64,000 bases of DNA, taken from NCBI GenBank assembly GCA_023428755.1, contig JAEYWX010000013.1:36568-100567 (forward strand). The letters run 5' to 3'. Positions 7,709 to 16,749 of the stretch are shown here, one piece after another. The notes beneath the pieces were generated by a model. The model made no database searches and was not told the origin of the DNA. It saw nothing but the letters and a program-made list of their open reading frames with translations. Position 1 is the stretch's first letter; every line of letters starts with the position of its first letter. Both the position numbers and the translations under genes were made by a program. Source of the stretch: Bacteroidota bacterium. Its GTDB lineage: Bacteria > Bacteroidota > Bacteroidia > Chitinophagales > Chitinophagaceae.

Positions 7709-8803
7709 ATGCAAATTGCTGATATTATCCGTTTTTTAGAAACATTGGCTCCGCCTTCCCTCCAGGAAAGCTATGATAACGCAGGGTTACTCACTGGTTC
7801 GGTCAACTGGGAATGTACCGGTGTACTGGTAAGTCTCGATGCTACTGAAGACGTAGTACTGGAAGCGAAAGCCAAAGGCTTCAACCTTGTGGTGGCACAT
7901 CACCCCATTGTATTCAGCGGGCTGAAACGAATTACGGGAAAGAATTATGTTGAAAAGGCCATCATTGCTTCCATTAAAAATGATGTGGCCATTTACGCCA
8001 TTCATACCAATTTAGATAATGTACTTACCGGCGTAAACGGACGTATGGCTGAAAAACTGGGGCTTACCAACTGCCGTATTCTGCAACCGAAAACCGGTTT
8101 GCTAAAAAAACTGTTCTGCTTTGTACCCGTTACCCATGCCGAATTTGTACGAGCCGCTATTTTTGAGGCAGGCGGCGGACATATTGGCCAATACAGCGAA
8201 TGTAGTTTTAATGCCGCCGGGAAAGGAACCTTCAAAGCATCGGAAGGAAGTAATCCATTTGTGGGCGAAATTGGTCGCCGGCACGAAGAAGAAGAAATAA
8301 AAATAGAAGTGATCTTTCCGGCCTGGCTGGAGCCGGGCATTCTTTCGGCCATGATCAAAGCGCATCCTTATGAAGAGGTAGCCTATGATGTGATACGGCT
8401 CGACAATAACCACCAATCAACCGGAGCCGGTTTAATCGGCGATTTGCCAACCAGCATGCCTCCGTCCAAATTTCTGGAATTACTTAAGAATCAATTTCAT
8501 TTGGAGGTAATTCGCCATACAAACCGGGAAAAACCGGTGCACAAAGTTGCTCTGTGCGGGGGTGCCGGCAGCTTTTTAACCAAAACAGCTTTGGCAGCCG
8601 GTGCAGACGCTTTTGTTACCGGCGATGTGAAATACCATGAGTTTTTCGATGCCGAAAACCGTCTGCTCCTGGCCGACATCGGGCATTGGGAAAGTGAACA
8701 GTTTACAATCGATTTATTGGCAGAACATTTGAGCGGGAAATTCCCTACCTTTGCCGTCCTCAAAACTGGTGTGAAAACGAACCCTGTCGGGTATTACAAA
8801 TGA
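7709..8803 (+). CDS. Nif3-like dinuclear metal-centre protein
   Basis: This 364-residue protein is the long form of the Nif3/YbgI/YqfO family, hexameric ring proteins with two metal ions per subunit. Metal ligands are seen in VVAHHPIVFSGLK (near residue 70) and in the C-terminal ADIGHWESEQF. Residues about 125-230 form the PII/CutA-like insert typical of YqfO (PHAEFVRAAIFEAGGGHIGQYS is within it). The biological role is unsettled; GTP cyclohydrolase-like and DNA-related roles have been proposed for the family. The zinc-ribbon gene follows after 50 bases on the same strand, a pairing common in Bacteroidota, so the two are probably co-transcribed. Confidence 0.93.
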   Translation: MQIADIIRFLETLAPPSLQESYDNAGLLTGSVNWECTGVLVSLDATEDVVLEAKAKGFNLVVAHHPIVFSGLKRITGKNYVEKAIIASIKNDVAIYAIHTNLDNVLTGVNGRMAEKLGLTNCRILQPKTGLLKKLFCFVPVTHAEFVRAAIFEAGGGHIGQYSECSFNAAGKGTFKASEGSNPFVGEIGRRHEEEEIKIEVIFPAWLEPGILSAMIKAHPYEEVAYDVIRLDNNHQSTGAGLIGDLPTSMPPSKFLELLKNQFHLEVIRHTNREKPVHKVALCGGAGSFLTKTALAAGADAFVTGDVKYHEFFDAENRLLLADIGHWESEQFTIDLLAEHLSGKFPTFAVLKTGVKTNPVGYYK

Positions 8804-8853
8804 ATGAGGGGTAATCAGTAATGAGTTAACAGCAAAAAACTTCAAACACAAAT

Positions 8854-9606
8854 ATGGCTACTACAAAAGAGTATTCTGTAGAAGAAAAACTGAAGGCACT
8901 GATTCGTGTGCAGAAAATTGAAAGCAAGCTGGATGAGATCCAGATACTGAAAGGTGAATTACCGATGGAAGTAAAAGACCTTGAAGATGAGATTGAAGGA
9001 TTGAATGCACGCAAAAACCGTATTGAAGAAGAGATCAACGGTATCCAGGAATTCATCGAAAGCAAAAAAGAAGCGATCAAAGAAGCTCAGGCTCTCGAAA
9101 AAAAATACGAGAAGCAAAGTGAGAACGTAAAGAATAACCGGGAGTTTGAAGCGATCAACAAAGAAATTGAAATGCAGGGTTTGGAAATCAAACTTGCAGA
9201 AAAGCATATCAAAGATGCGAACGAAGAGTTGATCGAAAAAAGTGAAGTGCTGGAAAAAGCGAAGAAAGCAATTGCTGTAAAAGAAAAGAATCTCGAGCAC
9301 AAGAAAGCAGAGCTTGATAAAATTGTAGCTGATACTGAAAAAGAAGAAACACAATTGCGTGGACTGGTTGATGCAGCCCGTGAAGCAGTAGAAGATCGTT
9401 TGTTGGCAAGCTTCGACCGAATCCGCAGCAGCTACCGCAACGGTTTATCGGTAGTACCTATTGAGCGTGAAAGCTGTGGTGGTTGTTTCAATACTATTCC
9501 TCCACAACGCCAAAGTGAAATTAAGCAACACAAAAAGATCATTGTATGCGAAAACTGTGGTCGTATCCTTGTTGATGCCGATCTGAATGATTCAGTTGAA
9601 CCATAA
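8854..9606 (+). CDS. Coiled-coil protein with C4 zinc ribbon
   Basis: The 250-residue protein is almost entirely charged helix from residue 8 to 200, predicted coiled coil rich in Glu and Lys. It ends in a C4 zinc ribbon made of CGGC and CENC pairs (ESCGGCFNTIPPQ ... IIVCENCGRILV). The arrangement matches the CT398/DUF164-type family thought to bind nucleic acid or secretion and flagellar components; no enzyme activity is expected. It lies 50 bases after the Nif3-like gene and is followed by a strong terminator, so these two genes form one unit. A loose 7-bp-period repeat (GGGTAAT, CAGTAAT) fills the gap upstream. Confidence 0.88.
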   Translation: MATTKEYSVEEKLKALIRVQKIESKLDEIQILKGELPMEVKDLEDEIEGLNARKNRIEEEINGIQEFIESKKEAIKEAQALEKKYEKQSENVKNNREFEAINKEIEMQGLEIKLAEKHIKDANEELIEKSEVLEKAKKAIAVKEKNLEHKKAELDKIVADTEKEETQLRGLVDAAREAVEDRLLASFDRIRSSYRNGLSVVPIERESCGGCFNTIPPQRQSEIKQHKKIIVCENCGRILVDADLNDSVEP

Positions 9607-9626
9607 TTGATTGAACAGATATTTAG

Positions 9627-9652
9627 AAGGGCGCTTAAAGCGCCCTTTTTTA
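9627..9652 (+). terminator. Intrinsic terminator after the zinc-ribbon gene
   Basis: AAGGGCGCT (9627-9635) pairs with AGCGCCCTT (9639-9647) around a 3-base loop and runs into six T. It lies 20 bases after the stop codon. Confidence 0.9.
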
Positions 9653-9698
9653 TTGTTGATTTTTTTCAACGGCTTCTTTCTTTATCCTTTCTTTGATT

Positions 9699-9706
9699 TA
9701 GTTTTG
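9699..9706 (+). promoter_or_regulatory. Candidate -7 box for recN
   Basis: TAGTTTTG fits TAnnTTTG and ends 9 bases before the recN ATG. No -33 TTTG is seen at the right distance, and the transcript would be nearly leaderless. Confidence 0.3.
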
Positions 9707-9715
9707 AAATTCTGA

Positions 9716-11371
9716 ATGCTGCAACAATTATCCATACAAAACTTCGCCATTATTGATGAACTGAAAGTTGAGTTTCAACCGCAGCTCAATACCATTACCG
9801 GTGAGACCGGCGCCGGTAAATCAATTTTACTTGGTGCTTTAGGATTGGTACTGGGCAACCGTGCCGACAGCAGCAGTTTACAAGACAGTGAAAAAAAATG
9901 TATTGTTGAAGCGATGTTTTCAACAGTCGGCAATCAAAAAATAAATAGCTGGCTTCGTGAAAACGAAATTGATGAGGAAGCCGAACTGATCCTGCGCAGG
10001 GAAATTACAGCAAATGGAAAATCACGAGCTTTCATCAATGATACGCCCGTTAACTTAACACAGTTGAAAGCGTTAACATCGATGCTGGTTGATCTGCATC
10101 AACAATTCGATACACTTGAATTGGGCGAAGAAGATTTTCAACGTGAAGTACTAGACGCATTGGCGGGTTGCGATAAAGATGTGGAGCAGTACCGCCAACA
10201 CTATCTCCAGTTTGCAAAGTTGCAGAAAGAGCTGCAACAGCTCAAAGACGAGCAACAGCAATTGCAGCGGGAGCAAGATTACAAACAGTTTTTATTAGAC
10301 GAACTGTTAGAAGCTTCGTTCAGCGAAAATGAATTGGAAGAGCTGGACCAGGAATTACAACTATTAAGTAATGCAGGTTCAATTGCAACTGTACTTACCG
10401 ATGCTGTTCAATTGCTGAAAGACGGTGAAACACCTGTTGTACAACAATTAAAATCGTTGCTGCAACGGTTACAACAATACAAACAGATACATGCCGATCT
10501 TGGCAGTATTACCGATCGTTTACAATCGGTGCAAATTGAGTTAAGTGATATTGCCTCAGACCTTGATCATCTGCAAAACAGTATTACGGTTGATGAAGCC
10601 AGAATGCAGTTCATCAACGACCGGCTGGCGATTGGCTATAAACTGCAGAAAAAACACAATGTACAATCAACCAACGAACTGCTGTACATACAACAGCAAC
10701 TGGAAGAGCAGTTACAGGTAGTGTTGAATATGGAACAATCCATTGTTGAAAAAGAAAAAGAAAAAGCACAGCTACAGCAGCAACTGGAAACAGAAGCTGA
10801 ACTCATTCATACAAAACGATTGAAACAATCCGTCAGTTTTGCCAAGCAGGTGAATGTATTGCTGCAGCAGGTAGGTATGCCCAACGCACGTTTGCAGGTA
10901 GAACTCAACACTGCTTCGCTGAACCAATATGGAAAAGATGAGATCAGCTTTTTGTTTGATGCGAACAAAAGCAATCGCTTTGAGCCCATCAGTAAAGTTG
11001 CCAGCGGTGGTGAATTAAGCCGGTTGATGCTGTGCATCAAATCGCTGGTGGCAAAAAGTATTGCATTACCAACCATGTTGTTTGATGAAATTGATACAGG
11101 TATCAGCGGCGAAGCAGCAAAACAAGTTGGTATTCTGCTCAAAGAACTTTCAGCCAAACATCAAGTGATCACTATTACGCATCTTCCGCAAATTGCTGCT
11201 AAAGCTGCGGCACATTATTTTGTGTATAAGCAAGAAGATAAAACCGGCATTAAAACACGCATCAGGCTGTTAAGTAAAGAAGAACAGGTTGAAACCATTG
11301 CTCGAATGCTGAGCGGCGAAAAACCTTCCGACTCTTCACTGGTTACCGCAAGAGAAATGATTGCCGGATAA
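9716..11371 (+). CDS. recN: DNA repair protein RecN
   Basis: RecN (551 aa) is an SMC-like ATPase that helps bring broken DNA ends together for recombinational repair. The N-terminal half carries the Walker A motif TGETGAGKSILLGAL (near residue 30). A long Gln/Glu-rich coiled coil spans about residues 150-380. The C-terminal half has the ABC signature ASGGELSRLML and Walker B in FDEIDTGISG. Length is normal. It begins at an ATG shortly after a terminator, so it is transcribed separately from the zinc-ribbon gene. I did not find a recognisable SOS box. Confidence 0.97.
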   Translation: MLQQLSIQNFAIIDELKVEFQPQLNTITGETGAGKSILLGALGLVLGNRADSSSLQDSEKKCIVEAMFSTVGNQKINSWLRENEIDEEAELILRREITANGKSRAFINDTPVNLTQLKALTSMLVDLHQQFDTLELGEEDFQREVLDALAGCDKDVEQYRQHYLQFAKLQKELQQLKDEQQQLQREQDYKQFLLDELLEASFSENELEELDQELQLLSNAGSIATVLTDAVQLLKDGETPVVQQLKSLLQRLQQYKQIHADLGSITDRLQSVQIELSDIASDLDHLQNSITVDEARMQFINDRLAIGYKLQKKHNVQSTNELLYIQQQLEEQLQVVLNMEQSIVEKEKEKAQLQQQLETEAELIHTKRLKQSVSFAKQVNVLLQQVGMPNARLQVELNTASLNQYGKDEISFLFDANKSNRFEPISKVASGGELSRLMLCIKSLVAKSIALPTMLFDEIDTGISGEAAKQVGILLKELSAKHQVITITHLPQIAAKAAAHYFVYKQEDKTGIKTRIRLLSKEEQVETIARMLSGEKPSDSSLVTAREMIAG

Positions 11372-11398
11372 AATTCCTTTAAAAATCTATTAGTGGCA

Positions 11399-11430
11399 TA
11401 AAAAAGAGCGAAGCTTTCACTTCACTCTTT
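11399..11430 (-). terminator. Terminator for tRNA-Pro (possibly bidirectional)
   Basis: An 11-bp stem (11403-11413 with 11420-11430) has one mismatch on the plus strand that becomes a G-U pair on the minus strand, where it is followed by a T-run. It sits directly after the tRNA 3' end and may also stop recN transcription from the other side. Confidence 0.75.
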
Positions 11431-11436
11431 TGCTTG

Positions 11437-11510
11437 TCGGGAAGACAGGATTCGAACCTGCGACCCCCTGGTCCCAAACCAGGTGCGCTACCGGCCTGCG
11501 CTACTTCCCG
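11437..11510 (-). tRNA. tRNA-Pro (anticodon TGG)
   Basis: On the minus strand the 7-bp acceptor stem CGGGAAG / CTTCCCG encloses a D arm, an anticodon stem CCTGG / CCAGG with loop TTTGGGA (anticodon TGG, proline), and a T arm with TTCGAAT. The discriminator base is A. The 3' CCA is not encoded, since ACAA follows the acceptor stem. The gene stands alone between recN and dnaA. Confidence 0.97.
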
Positions 11511-11574
11511 ATCCTTCCTGCCGAGGCAGTTTCCCATTGGGGTTGCAAAAATAGTTGTCTGCAGTTAAAGTGCC

Positions 11575-11614
11575 AAAAAAACAAATCCCGGATTTCAAAG
11601 AATGAATCCGGGAT
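11575..11614 (-). terminator. Terminator of dnaA
   Basis: On the minus strand ATCCCGGATT (11614-11605) pairs with AATCCGGGAT (11594-11585) over a 10-base loop and is followed by TTGTTTTTTT. It lies 24 bases after the dnaA stop. Confidence 0.88.
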
Positions 11615-11637
11615 CAACTATTTTTAAAAACGATTTT

Positions 11638-13071
11638 TTACATGGCGGCCAATTGTACTTTCTGCTGCAGCTCCAGTACGCTTTCTTTAAACATACTGTC
11701 GGTATCCATCAGGTCCTTCACTGTTTGGCAGGAATGGATCACAGTTGTATGATCACGACCTCCAAAATGCTCACCAATCGTTTTTAATGAATTTTTTGTA
11801 AACGTTTTGGCCAAATACATGGTAATCTGGCGGGCCTGTACAATTTCACGCTTACGTGTTTTTTGCAGCAGCTTTTCGTACGGCACGTCAAAGTAATCGC
11901 ACACCATTTTCTGAATGGCGTCGATTGTAATTTCTTTCGATGATGTTTTAACGAAATTCTTCAACACTTTTTTAGCAAGATCCAGATCGATCTCTTTTTT
12001 ATTCAGCGAGGATTGTGCCAATAATGAAATAAGGGCGCCTTCCAGCTCACGAATATTGGTGTTGATGTTATAAGCAATGTATTTTACCACATCCTTGTGC
12101 ATCTCCAGCCCGTCGTTTTTCATTTTCTTCTCCAGTATCTCAATGCGGGTTTCGTAATCCGGCATTTGAAGATCGGCACTCAGTCCCCAACGGAAACGGC
12201 TGAGCAAACGCTCCTGCACTCCTTCGAGATCTTTGGGTGGTTTATCTGATGAGAGAATCAATTGCTTACCACTTTGGTGTAAATGATTAAAAATGGCAAA
12301 AAAGGCATCTTGTGATTTTTCCGCACGGTTAAAGAACTGCACATCATCAATGATCAACACATCTACCAACTGGTAAAAATGAATAAAATCGTTGATGGCA
12401 TTATTACGGCTGTGATCAACAAACTGGTTAATGAATTTTTCAGAGCTTACATACAACACCACCTTGTTCGGATGCTGACGTTTCACTTCATTCCCTACGG
12501 CTTGTGCAAGATGTGTTTTGCCCAATCCTACTCCACCGTAAATAACCAGCGGGTTAAAAGATGTTGCGCCCGGTTTATCAGCAACTGTTTTACCGGCCCG
12601 GCGGGCAACACGGTTACAATCACCCTCAATAAATGAATCGAATGTATAATTTGGATTCAGCTGCGGATCGATCTGCACCTTCTTCAAACCCGGAATTACA
12701 AACGGGTTCTTAACAGGGTTGCTTATGACCAACGGAAAATCCATTTCGTTATTTGTGTAAGTTTTATAACCATGACCAGGAACATCCATGGTAATGGGTT
12801 GATTGTTGTTATTACCGCTATCCATCATGATGCGGTATTCCAGGTTCGCATCTTTCCCCAATTCACGTTTCAATGTTTTTGCAAGCAACGTCACGTAATG
12901 TTCTTCCAGGTATTCAAAAAAGAATTGACTTGGAACCTGAATCGTAAGGATCTTATTTTTTAACTCTACCGGTTTGATCGGTTCAAACCATGTTTTGAAA
13001 TGTTGCCATTCTACTATATCCTTAATGATGGTTAAACAACTTTTCCATACTTGATCAGCCGTTTTCGTCAT
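11638..13071 (-). CDS. dnaA: Chromosomal replication initiator DnaA
   Basis: DnaA (477 aa) binds origin DnaA boxes and melts the replication origin. Domain I is residues 1-90 (VWKSCLTIIKDIVEWQHFKTWF), followed by a short linker. The AAA+ domain has Walker A GGVGLGKTHLAQAVGNE near residue 180 and Walker B LIIDDVQFF. The C-terminal DNA-binding domain has the signature GGRDHTTVIHSC. Length is normal for Bacteroidota. It is not beside dnaN or gyrB here, and I see no cluster of consensus DnaA boxes in its 144-base upstream gap, so this is not evidence for oriC at this place. Confidence 0.98.
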   Translation of the reverse strand: MTKTADQVWKSCLTIIKDIVEWQHFKTWFEPIKPVELKNKILTIQVPSQFFFEYLEEHYVTLLAKTLKRELGKDANLEYRIMMDSGNNNNQPITMDVPGHGYKTYTNNEMDFPLVISNPVKNPFVIPGLKKVQIDPQLNPNYTFDSFIEGDCNRVARRAGKTVADKPGATSFNPLVIYGGVGLGKTHLAQAVGNEVKRQHPNKVVLYVSSEKFINQFVDHSRNNAINDFIHFYQLVDVLIIDDVQFFNRAEKSQDAFFAIFNHLHQSGKQLILSSDKPPKDLEGVQERLLSRFRWGLSADLQMPDYETRIEILEKKMKNDGLEMHKDVVKYIAYNINTNIRELEGALISLLAQSSLNKKEIDLDLAKKVLKNFVKTSSKEITIDAIQKMVCDYFDVPYEKLLQKTRKREIVQARQITMYLAKTFTKNSLKTIGEHFGGRDHTTVIHSCQTVKDLMDTDSMFKESVLELQQKVQLAAM

Positions 13072-13215
13072 TGTTCCAAAAGCAGTTTATATAATGAGTT
13101 AATAATGTTCTTCCTGTTCTGTCTCTCTGGTAATTTTCTAGAATGAGATTCATCATAGAAAATCTTTGTGGGGAGAGCGAATATCAACACTTTTTGTGGA
13201 AAAAAAAATTTTTTA

Positions 13216-14145
13216 TTACCCTGTTTTTTTATCTATTAAAAGTGTTTTTGCTTCTGCCAGATTATTCTGCTTATATCGCAAAAATTCATAATCCAAACGC
13301 CCTAACTGGATGCCTCCCCAACCCACCTGATTGATCAATACATCAGCACCAATTTTATTTTTCACTAACACTGGTTCATTTAAGAACGTATGTGTATGAC
13401 CACCAATGATCAAATCCACATGTTCAGTTTCTTTTGCAAGAATAAGATCACAGATGCGGTTTGCATTTTCACGGTATTGATATCCCAAATGCGACAAACA
13501 AATCACCATATCACAATCTTTTTCCCGTTTCAGCAAAGCAGCTGTTTGATTGAGCTGCTGCACCGGATCGAGATACCTGGTGTTACCATATAAATTATCA
13601 GGCACCAATCCTTTCATCTCAATCCCCACACCTGTAACGCCGATCTTCAGTTTTCCCTTCTTAAAAATTTTGTAAGGAAGTGATTTATTTTCCATGGGTG
13701 TTCCGGTAAAGTCGTAATTACACAACAAAACCGGGAACGAAGTTTTTGCCAGCTGTGTGGCAAAGTTTTCAAGCCCTGCATCAAAATCATGATTACCCAT
13801 GGTGCAGGCATCGTAGCCCATTTGCTGCATGGCTTTCATCTCCGGCTCACCCTTGTACAAATTAAAATAAGGTGTACCCTGGAAAATATCACCTGCATCC
13901 AGCAACAATACATGTTGTTCGTTCGCACGGATGTCATTGATCATTTTTGCTCTTGCTGCCACACCGCCGAGCCCCTGGTTACGGCTGCCATCCATTGGAA
14001 ACGGATCGAGCCGGCTATGCACATCATTGGTATGTAATATCACCAACCGCTGCACAGCCATTTCTTCTGCCGCAACAATTTTATTGGCAACCAATGCTGC
14101 TGTTGCAAATGCCGACTGTTGCAAAAAGCTTCTTCTATTGAGCAT
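13216..14145 (-). CDS. 5'-nucleotidase/metallophosphatase, N-terminal catalytic half
   Basis: This 309-residue protein equals the metallophosphatase half of UshA-type 5'-nucleotidases. It begins with a twin-arginine-like signal (NRRSFLQQSAFATAALVA), so it is probably exported folded to the periplasm. The dinuclear metal motifs are complete: HTNDVHSRLD, DAGDIFQG, MGNHDFDAG and GGHTHTF. It ends without the substrate-binding C-terminal domain, which is encoded by the upstream gene at 14135-14881. The two overlap by 11 bases in different frames, so translation is coupled. The pair should hydrolyse nucleotides or related phosphates at the cell surface; substrate is not known. Confidence 0.9.
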   Translation of the reverse strand: MLNRRSFLQQSAFATAALVANKIVAAEEMAVQRLVILHTNDVHSRLDPFPMDGSRNQGLGGVAARAKMINDIRANEQHVLLLDAGDIFQGTPYFNLYKGEPEMKAMQQMGYDACTMGNHDFDAGLENFATQLAKTSFPVLLCNYDFTGTPMENKSLPYKIFKKGKLKIGVTGVGIEMKGLVPDNLYGNTRYLDPVQQLNQTAALLKREKDCDMVICLSHLGYQYRENANRICDLILAKETEHVDLIIGGHTHTFLNEPVLVKNKIGADVLINQVGWGGIQLGRLDYEFLRYKQNNLAEAKTLLIDKKTG

Positions 14146-14881
14146 AGGTAACCCTGTTTTGAAGCGTCATTGAAATTTGTTTTCCTTCTTTTGTAAACCA
14201 TGAAAAATATTCGATCAACGCATCTCTGAACAAAACGCCATTATTTATTTGTGGAATGGTTCGCAGCATTGCACAATCATCACCTCCATTCGCTACATAG
14301 TCTGAATTAGCAATCATATAAACTGCATTCAGATCCAATGCTTTTCCACCGATCGTAATACTTTCAGCTTTTTTATTTTTGATCTGCATTGAAATTCCTG
14401 CAACAGGCCAACCACCTCTGGCAGCAATATGATCCAGCAATTCTTTCAACACAGTACCACTGAGCTTCTGCAGCACAATGATATTGTCGAAAGGCATCAT
14501 TTCAAATACCTTGCCCCGGGTAATTGCTCCTGCTTTTACAATGGAAATACGAATACCCCCATAATTCACAAGTGCAGCATCAATGGTTGTATTGTAATAT
14601 TTTTCGCCCATCTGCTTCATTGCATCGGCCATCAGGTTACCCAAAGTACATTCAGGCTGTCGTTTATCAACATCCACCGCCAGTTGGGCAATTACTGTAT
14701 TCATACTGCTGTTCACACTATCTATATAAGGCTGTAAAAACAATTGGAGTGAAGAGTCTTTTTGAACATTGCCAACCTGGTAATCTTTATACTGTACGGA
14801 TGCAGCCCTGTACACCGGATTGCAGGAGAGAACTAACGAAACGCAGATCGCAAGAATAGAATTAGTAAGTCGATTATTCAT
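14135..14881 (-). CDS. 5'-nucleotidase, C-terminal substrate-binding half
   Basis: The 248-residue product begins with a lipoprotein-like signal (ILAICVSLVLSC, Cys20) and then matches the 5'-nucleotidase C-terminal domain: LGNLMADAMKQ, ALVNYGGIRISI, GKVFEMMPFDNIIV and IANSDYVANGGDD, which in UshA form the nucleotide pocket. No metallophosphatase motifs are present. Together with the downstream gene it reconstitutes a full UshA-type enzyme as two polypeptides, one lipid-anchored and one Tat-exported. The gene order is reversed relative to a fused UshA, with the C-domain gene first, so this is not a simple frameshift of one gene. Confidence 0.88.
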   Translation of the reverse strand: MNNRLTNSILAICVSLVLSCNPVYRAASVQYKDYQVGNVQKDSSLQLFLQPYIDSVNSSMNTVIAQLAVDVDKRQPECTLGNLMADAMKQMGEKYYNTTIDAALVNYGGIRISIVKAGAITRGKVFEMMPFDNIIVLQKLSGTVLKELLDHIAARGGWPVAGISMQIKNKKAESITIGGKALDLNAVYMIANSDYVANGGDDCAMLRTIPQINNGVLFRDALIEYFSWFTKEGKQISMTLQNRVTYAQ

Positions 14882-14980
14882 GTAGCAGGAGTAACCAATG
14901 AAAGGTAACAGTTTTTAGATGCACAAAAAAAATGTTTTTTAGAGATGAAATACATAATTTACCACTCCCGTTTTTGAAGC

Positions 14981-14988
14981 TATCTTTG
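14981..14988 (+). promoter_or_regulatory. Candidate -7 box for the FAD-dependent protein gene
   Basis: TATCTTTG matches TAnnTTTG and ends 39 bases before the ATG at 15028. No TTTG lies at proper -33 spacing. Confidence 0.45.
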
Positions 14989-15027
14989 TAAACAATCAAT
15001 TGTTTTTAGGTTAACTGCCTGACACAC

Positions 15028-16692
15028 ATGCAACAACAAATTACACTCCGCCTGCTGCCTTCTGAGGCAAGCGATACTTCAATTATTTCCGAAAAAATTG
15101 CTGCTTCAGCCGCTGTTGCTGTGAATGCCGTCAATGGGTTTCATATACTGAAACAATCGATTGATGCAAGAAGCAGGCAGGCATGGATCAACCTCACCGT
15201 AAAGGCTTTTATTGATGAACCTGTTGCAGAACGGGAAAAAACCCATTTTACATTTCGTGATGTACATGCAGCCAATCATAAAGTGATCATTGTTGGTGCA
15301 GGTCCTGCAGGTTTATTTGCAGCACTGCGTTTTATTGAACTGGGCATTAAACCCATTGTGATTGAGCGGGGGAAAGATGTGCGTGCACGCCGGCGTGATT
15401 TAGCGGCACTTAATAAAGAAGGAGAAGTAAATCCCGAGAGTAATTATTGTTTTGGCGAAGGAGGAGCTGGTACATACAGCGATGGGAAACTCTATACACG
15501 CAGCAGTAAACGGGGAAGCATTGATCGTATTCTTCAACTCTTTGTACGTTTTGGAGCCGATGAAAAAATTTTATATCAAAGTCATCCGCATATTGGCACC
15601 AATAAACTGCCCCACATTATTACTGCCATGCGGGAATTTATTTTGAGTTGTGGTGGTGAAATCCATTTTGAAACAAAACTCACCAATTTCATTGTTGAGA
15701 ATGAAAGTTTAAAAGGAATCGAGATCAACCACAATGCAATACTGCAAGCCGATGCAGTTGTACTTGCCACCGGCCACAGTGCAAGAGATATTTTTGAACT
15801 ACTGCATCAAAATAATATTCTCATCGAAGCCAAACCCTTTGCATTGGGTGTACGGATCGAACATCCGCAGGCATTGATCGATTCCATTCAATACCGCTGC
15901 CCGGTACGTGATGAATTTCTTCCGCCTGCCTCCTATAGTTTGGTGGAGCAGGTAAAAGGAAAAGGTGTCTTCAGTTTTTGTATGTGCCCTGGTGGTATTA
16001 TTGCACCTGCTGCTACATCTCCGGGCGAATTAGTGGTAAATGGATGGAGCCCTTCAAAACGAAACAATGCATTTGCCAATAGCGGCATGGTAGTAACTGT
16101 AGACGTGAAAGATGCCGTTCTTTATTTTGAAAAGTTAAAAGGCAAATTGGGAAAAGTAACTACTGAAAAAACAGGCCATTCCAAAATTTCCCAATTCCAA
16201 AATTCCGAATTATATAATGATCCGTTGCTATTACTGAAGTTTCAACAGTCAATCGAACAAAAAGCATTCGCAGCAGGTGGTGGTAAATTCGTTGCACCGG
16301 CTCAACGTATGGTTGATCTGTTTGAAAAGAAAACATCTTCAACCCTGCCGGATTGTTCGTATTTACCGGGTATTACCAGCACATCGTTAGCTACTGTGTT
16401 GCCTGATTTTATTTTTGAAGATCTGCGGTTGGCATTCCAGGCATTTGGCAAAAAAATGCGTGGCTATTTTACCAACGAAGCGATTGCTGTTGCCACCGAA
16501 TCAAGAACATCATCACCGGTTCGTATTCCACGAAACAATGAAACATTGCAGCATCCGCAAATCGCCGGACTTTATCCTTGCGGAGAGGGTGCCGGTTACG
16601 CAGGTGGTATTGTAAGTGCGGCAATGGATGGGGAACGGGTGGCCAATATGATCGCCGTTCAACTGGGCCATTCATCAAGTATCGATGTATGA
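15028..16692 (+). CDS. NAD(P)/FAD-dependent oxidoreductase (COG2509-like)
   Basis: This 554-residue flavoprotein has an N-terminal extension of about 85 residues followed by a Rossmann FAD-binding motif VIIVGAGPAGLFAALRFIE. The segment NYCFGEGGAGTYSDGKLYTR is a hallmark of the uncharacterised FAD-dependent dehydrogenase group. VLATGHSARDIFELL and the C-terminal GLYPCGEGAGYAGGIVSAAMDG complete the FAD-binding fold. The reaction and substrate are unknown for most members. The ABC transporter genes follow 57 bases downstream on the same strand but look functionally unrelated. Confidence 0.88.
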   Translation: MQQQITLRLLPSEASDTSIISEKIAASAAVAVNAVNGFHILKQSIDARSRQAWINLTVKAFIDEPVAEREKTHFTFRDVHAANHKVIIVGAGPAGLFAALRFIELGIKPIVIERGKDVRARRRDLAALNKEGEVNPESNYCFGEGGAGTYSDGKLYTRSSKRGSIDRILQLFVRFGADEKILYQSHPHIGTNKLPHIITAMREFILSCGGEIHFETKLTNFIVENESLKGIEINHNAILQADAVVLATGHSARDIFELLHQNNILIEAKPFALGVRIEHPQALIDSIQYRCPVRDEFLPPASYSLVEQVKGKGVFSFCMCPGGIIAPAATSPGELVVNGWSPSKRNNAFANSGMVVTVDVKDAVLYFEKLKGKLGKVTTEKTGHSKISQFQNSELYNDPLLLLKFQQSIEQKAFAAGGGKFVAPAQRMVDLFEKKTSSTLPDCSYLPGITSTSLATVLPDFIFEDLRLAFQAFGKKMRGYFTNEAIAVATESRTSSPVRIPRNNETLQHPQIAGLYPCGEGAGYAGGIVSAAMDGERVANMIAVQLGHSSSIDV

Positions 16693-16749
16693 TAAATTTT
16701 CAATCAGTATCTTGTAACAAATCAACATTTCAGCACTCTAATACTGCGT

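Noticed and set aside
13072..13215. Replication origin next to dnaA
   Set aside because: Only poor matches to the DnaA box (for example TGTGGAAAA) are seen, and Bacteroidota origins are often not beside dnaA.
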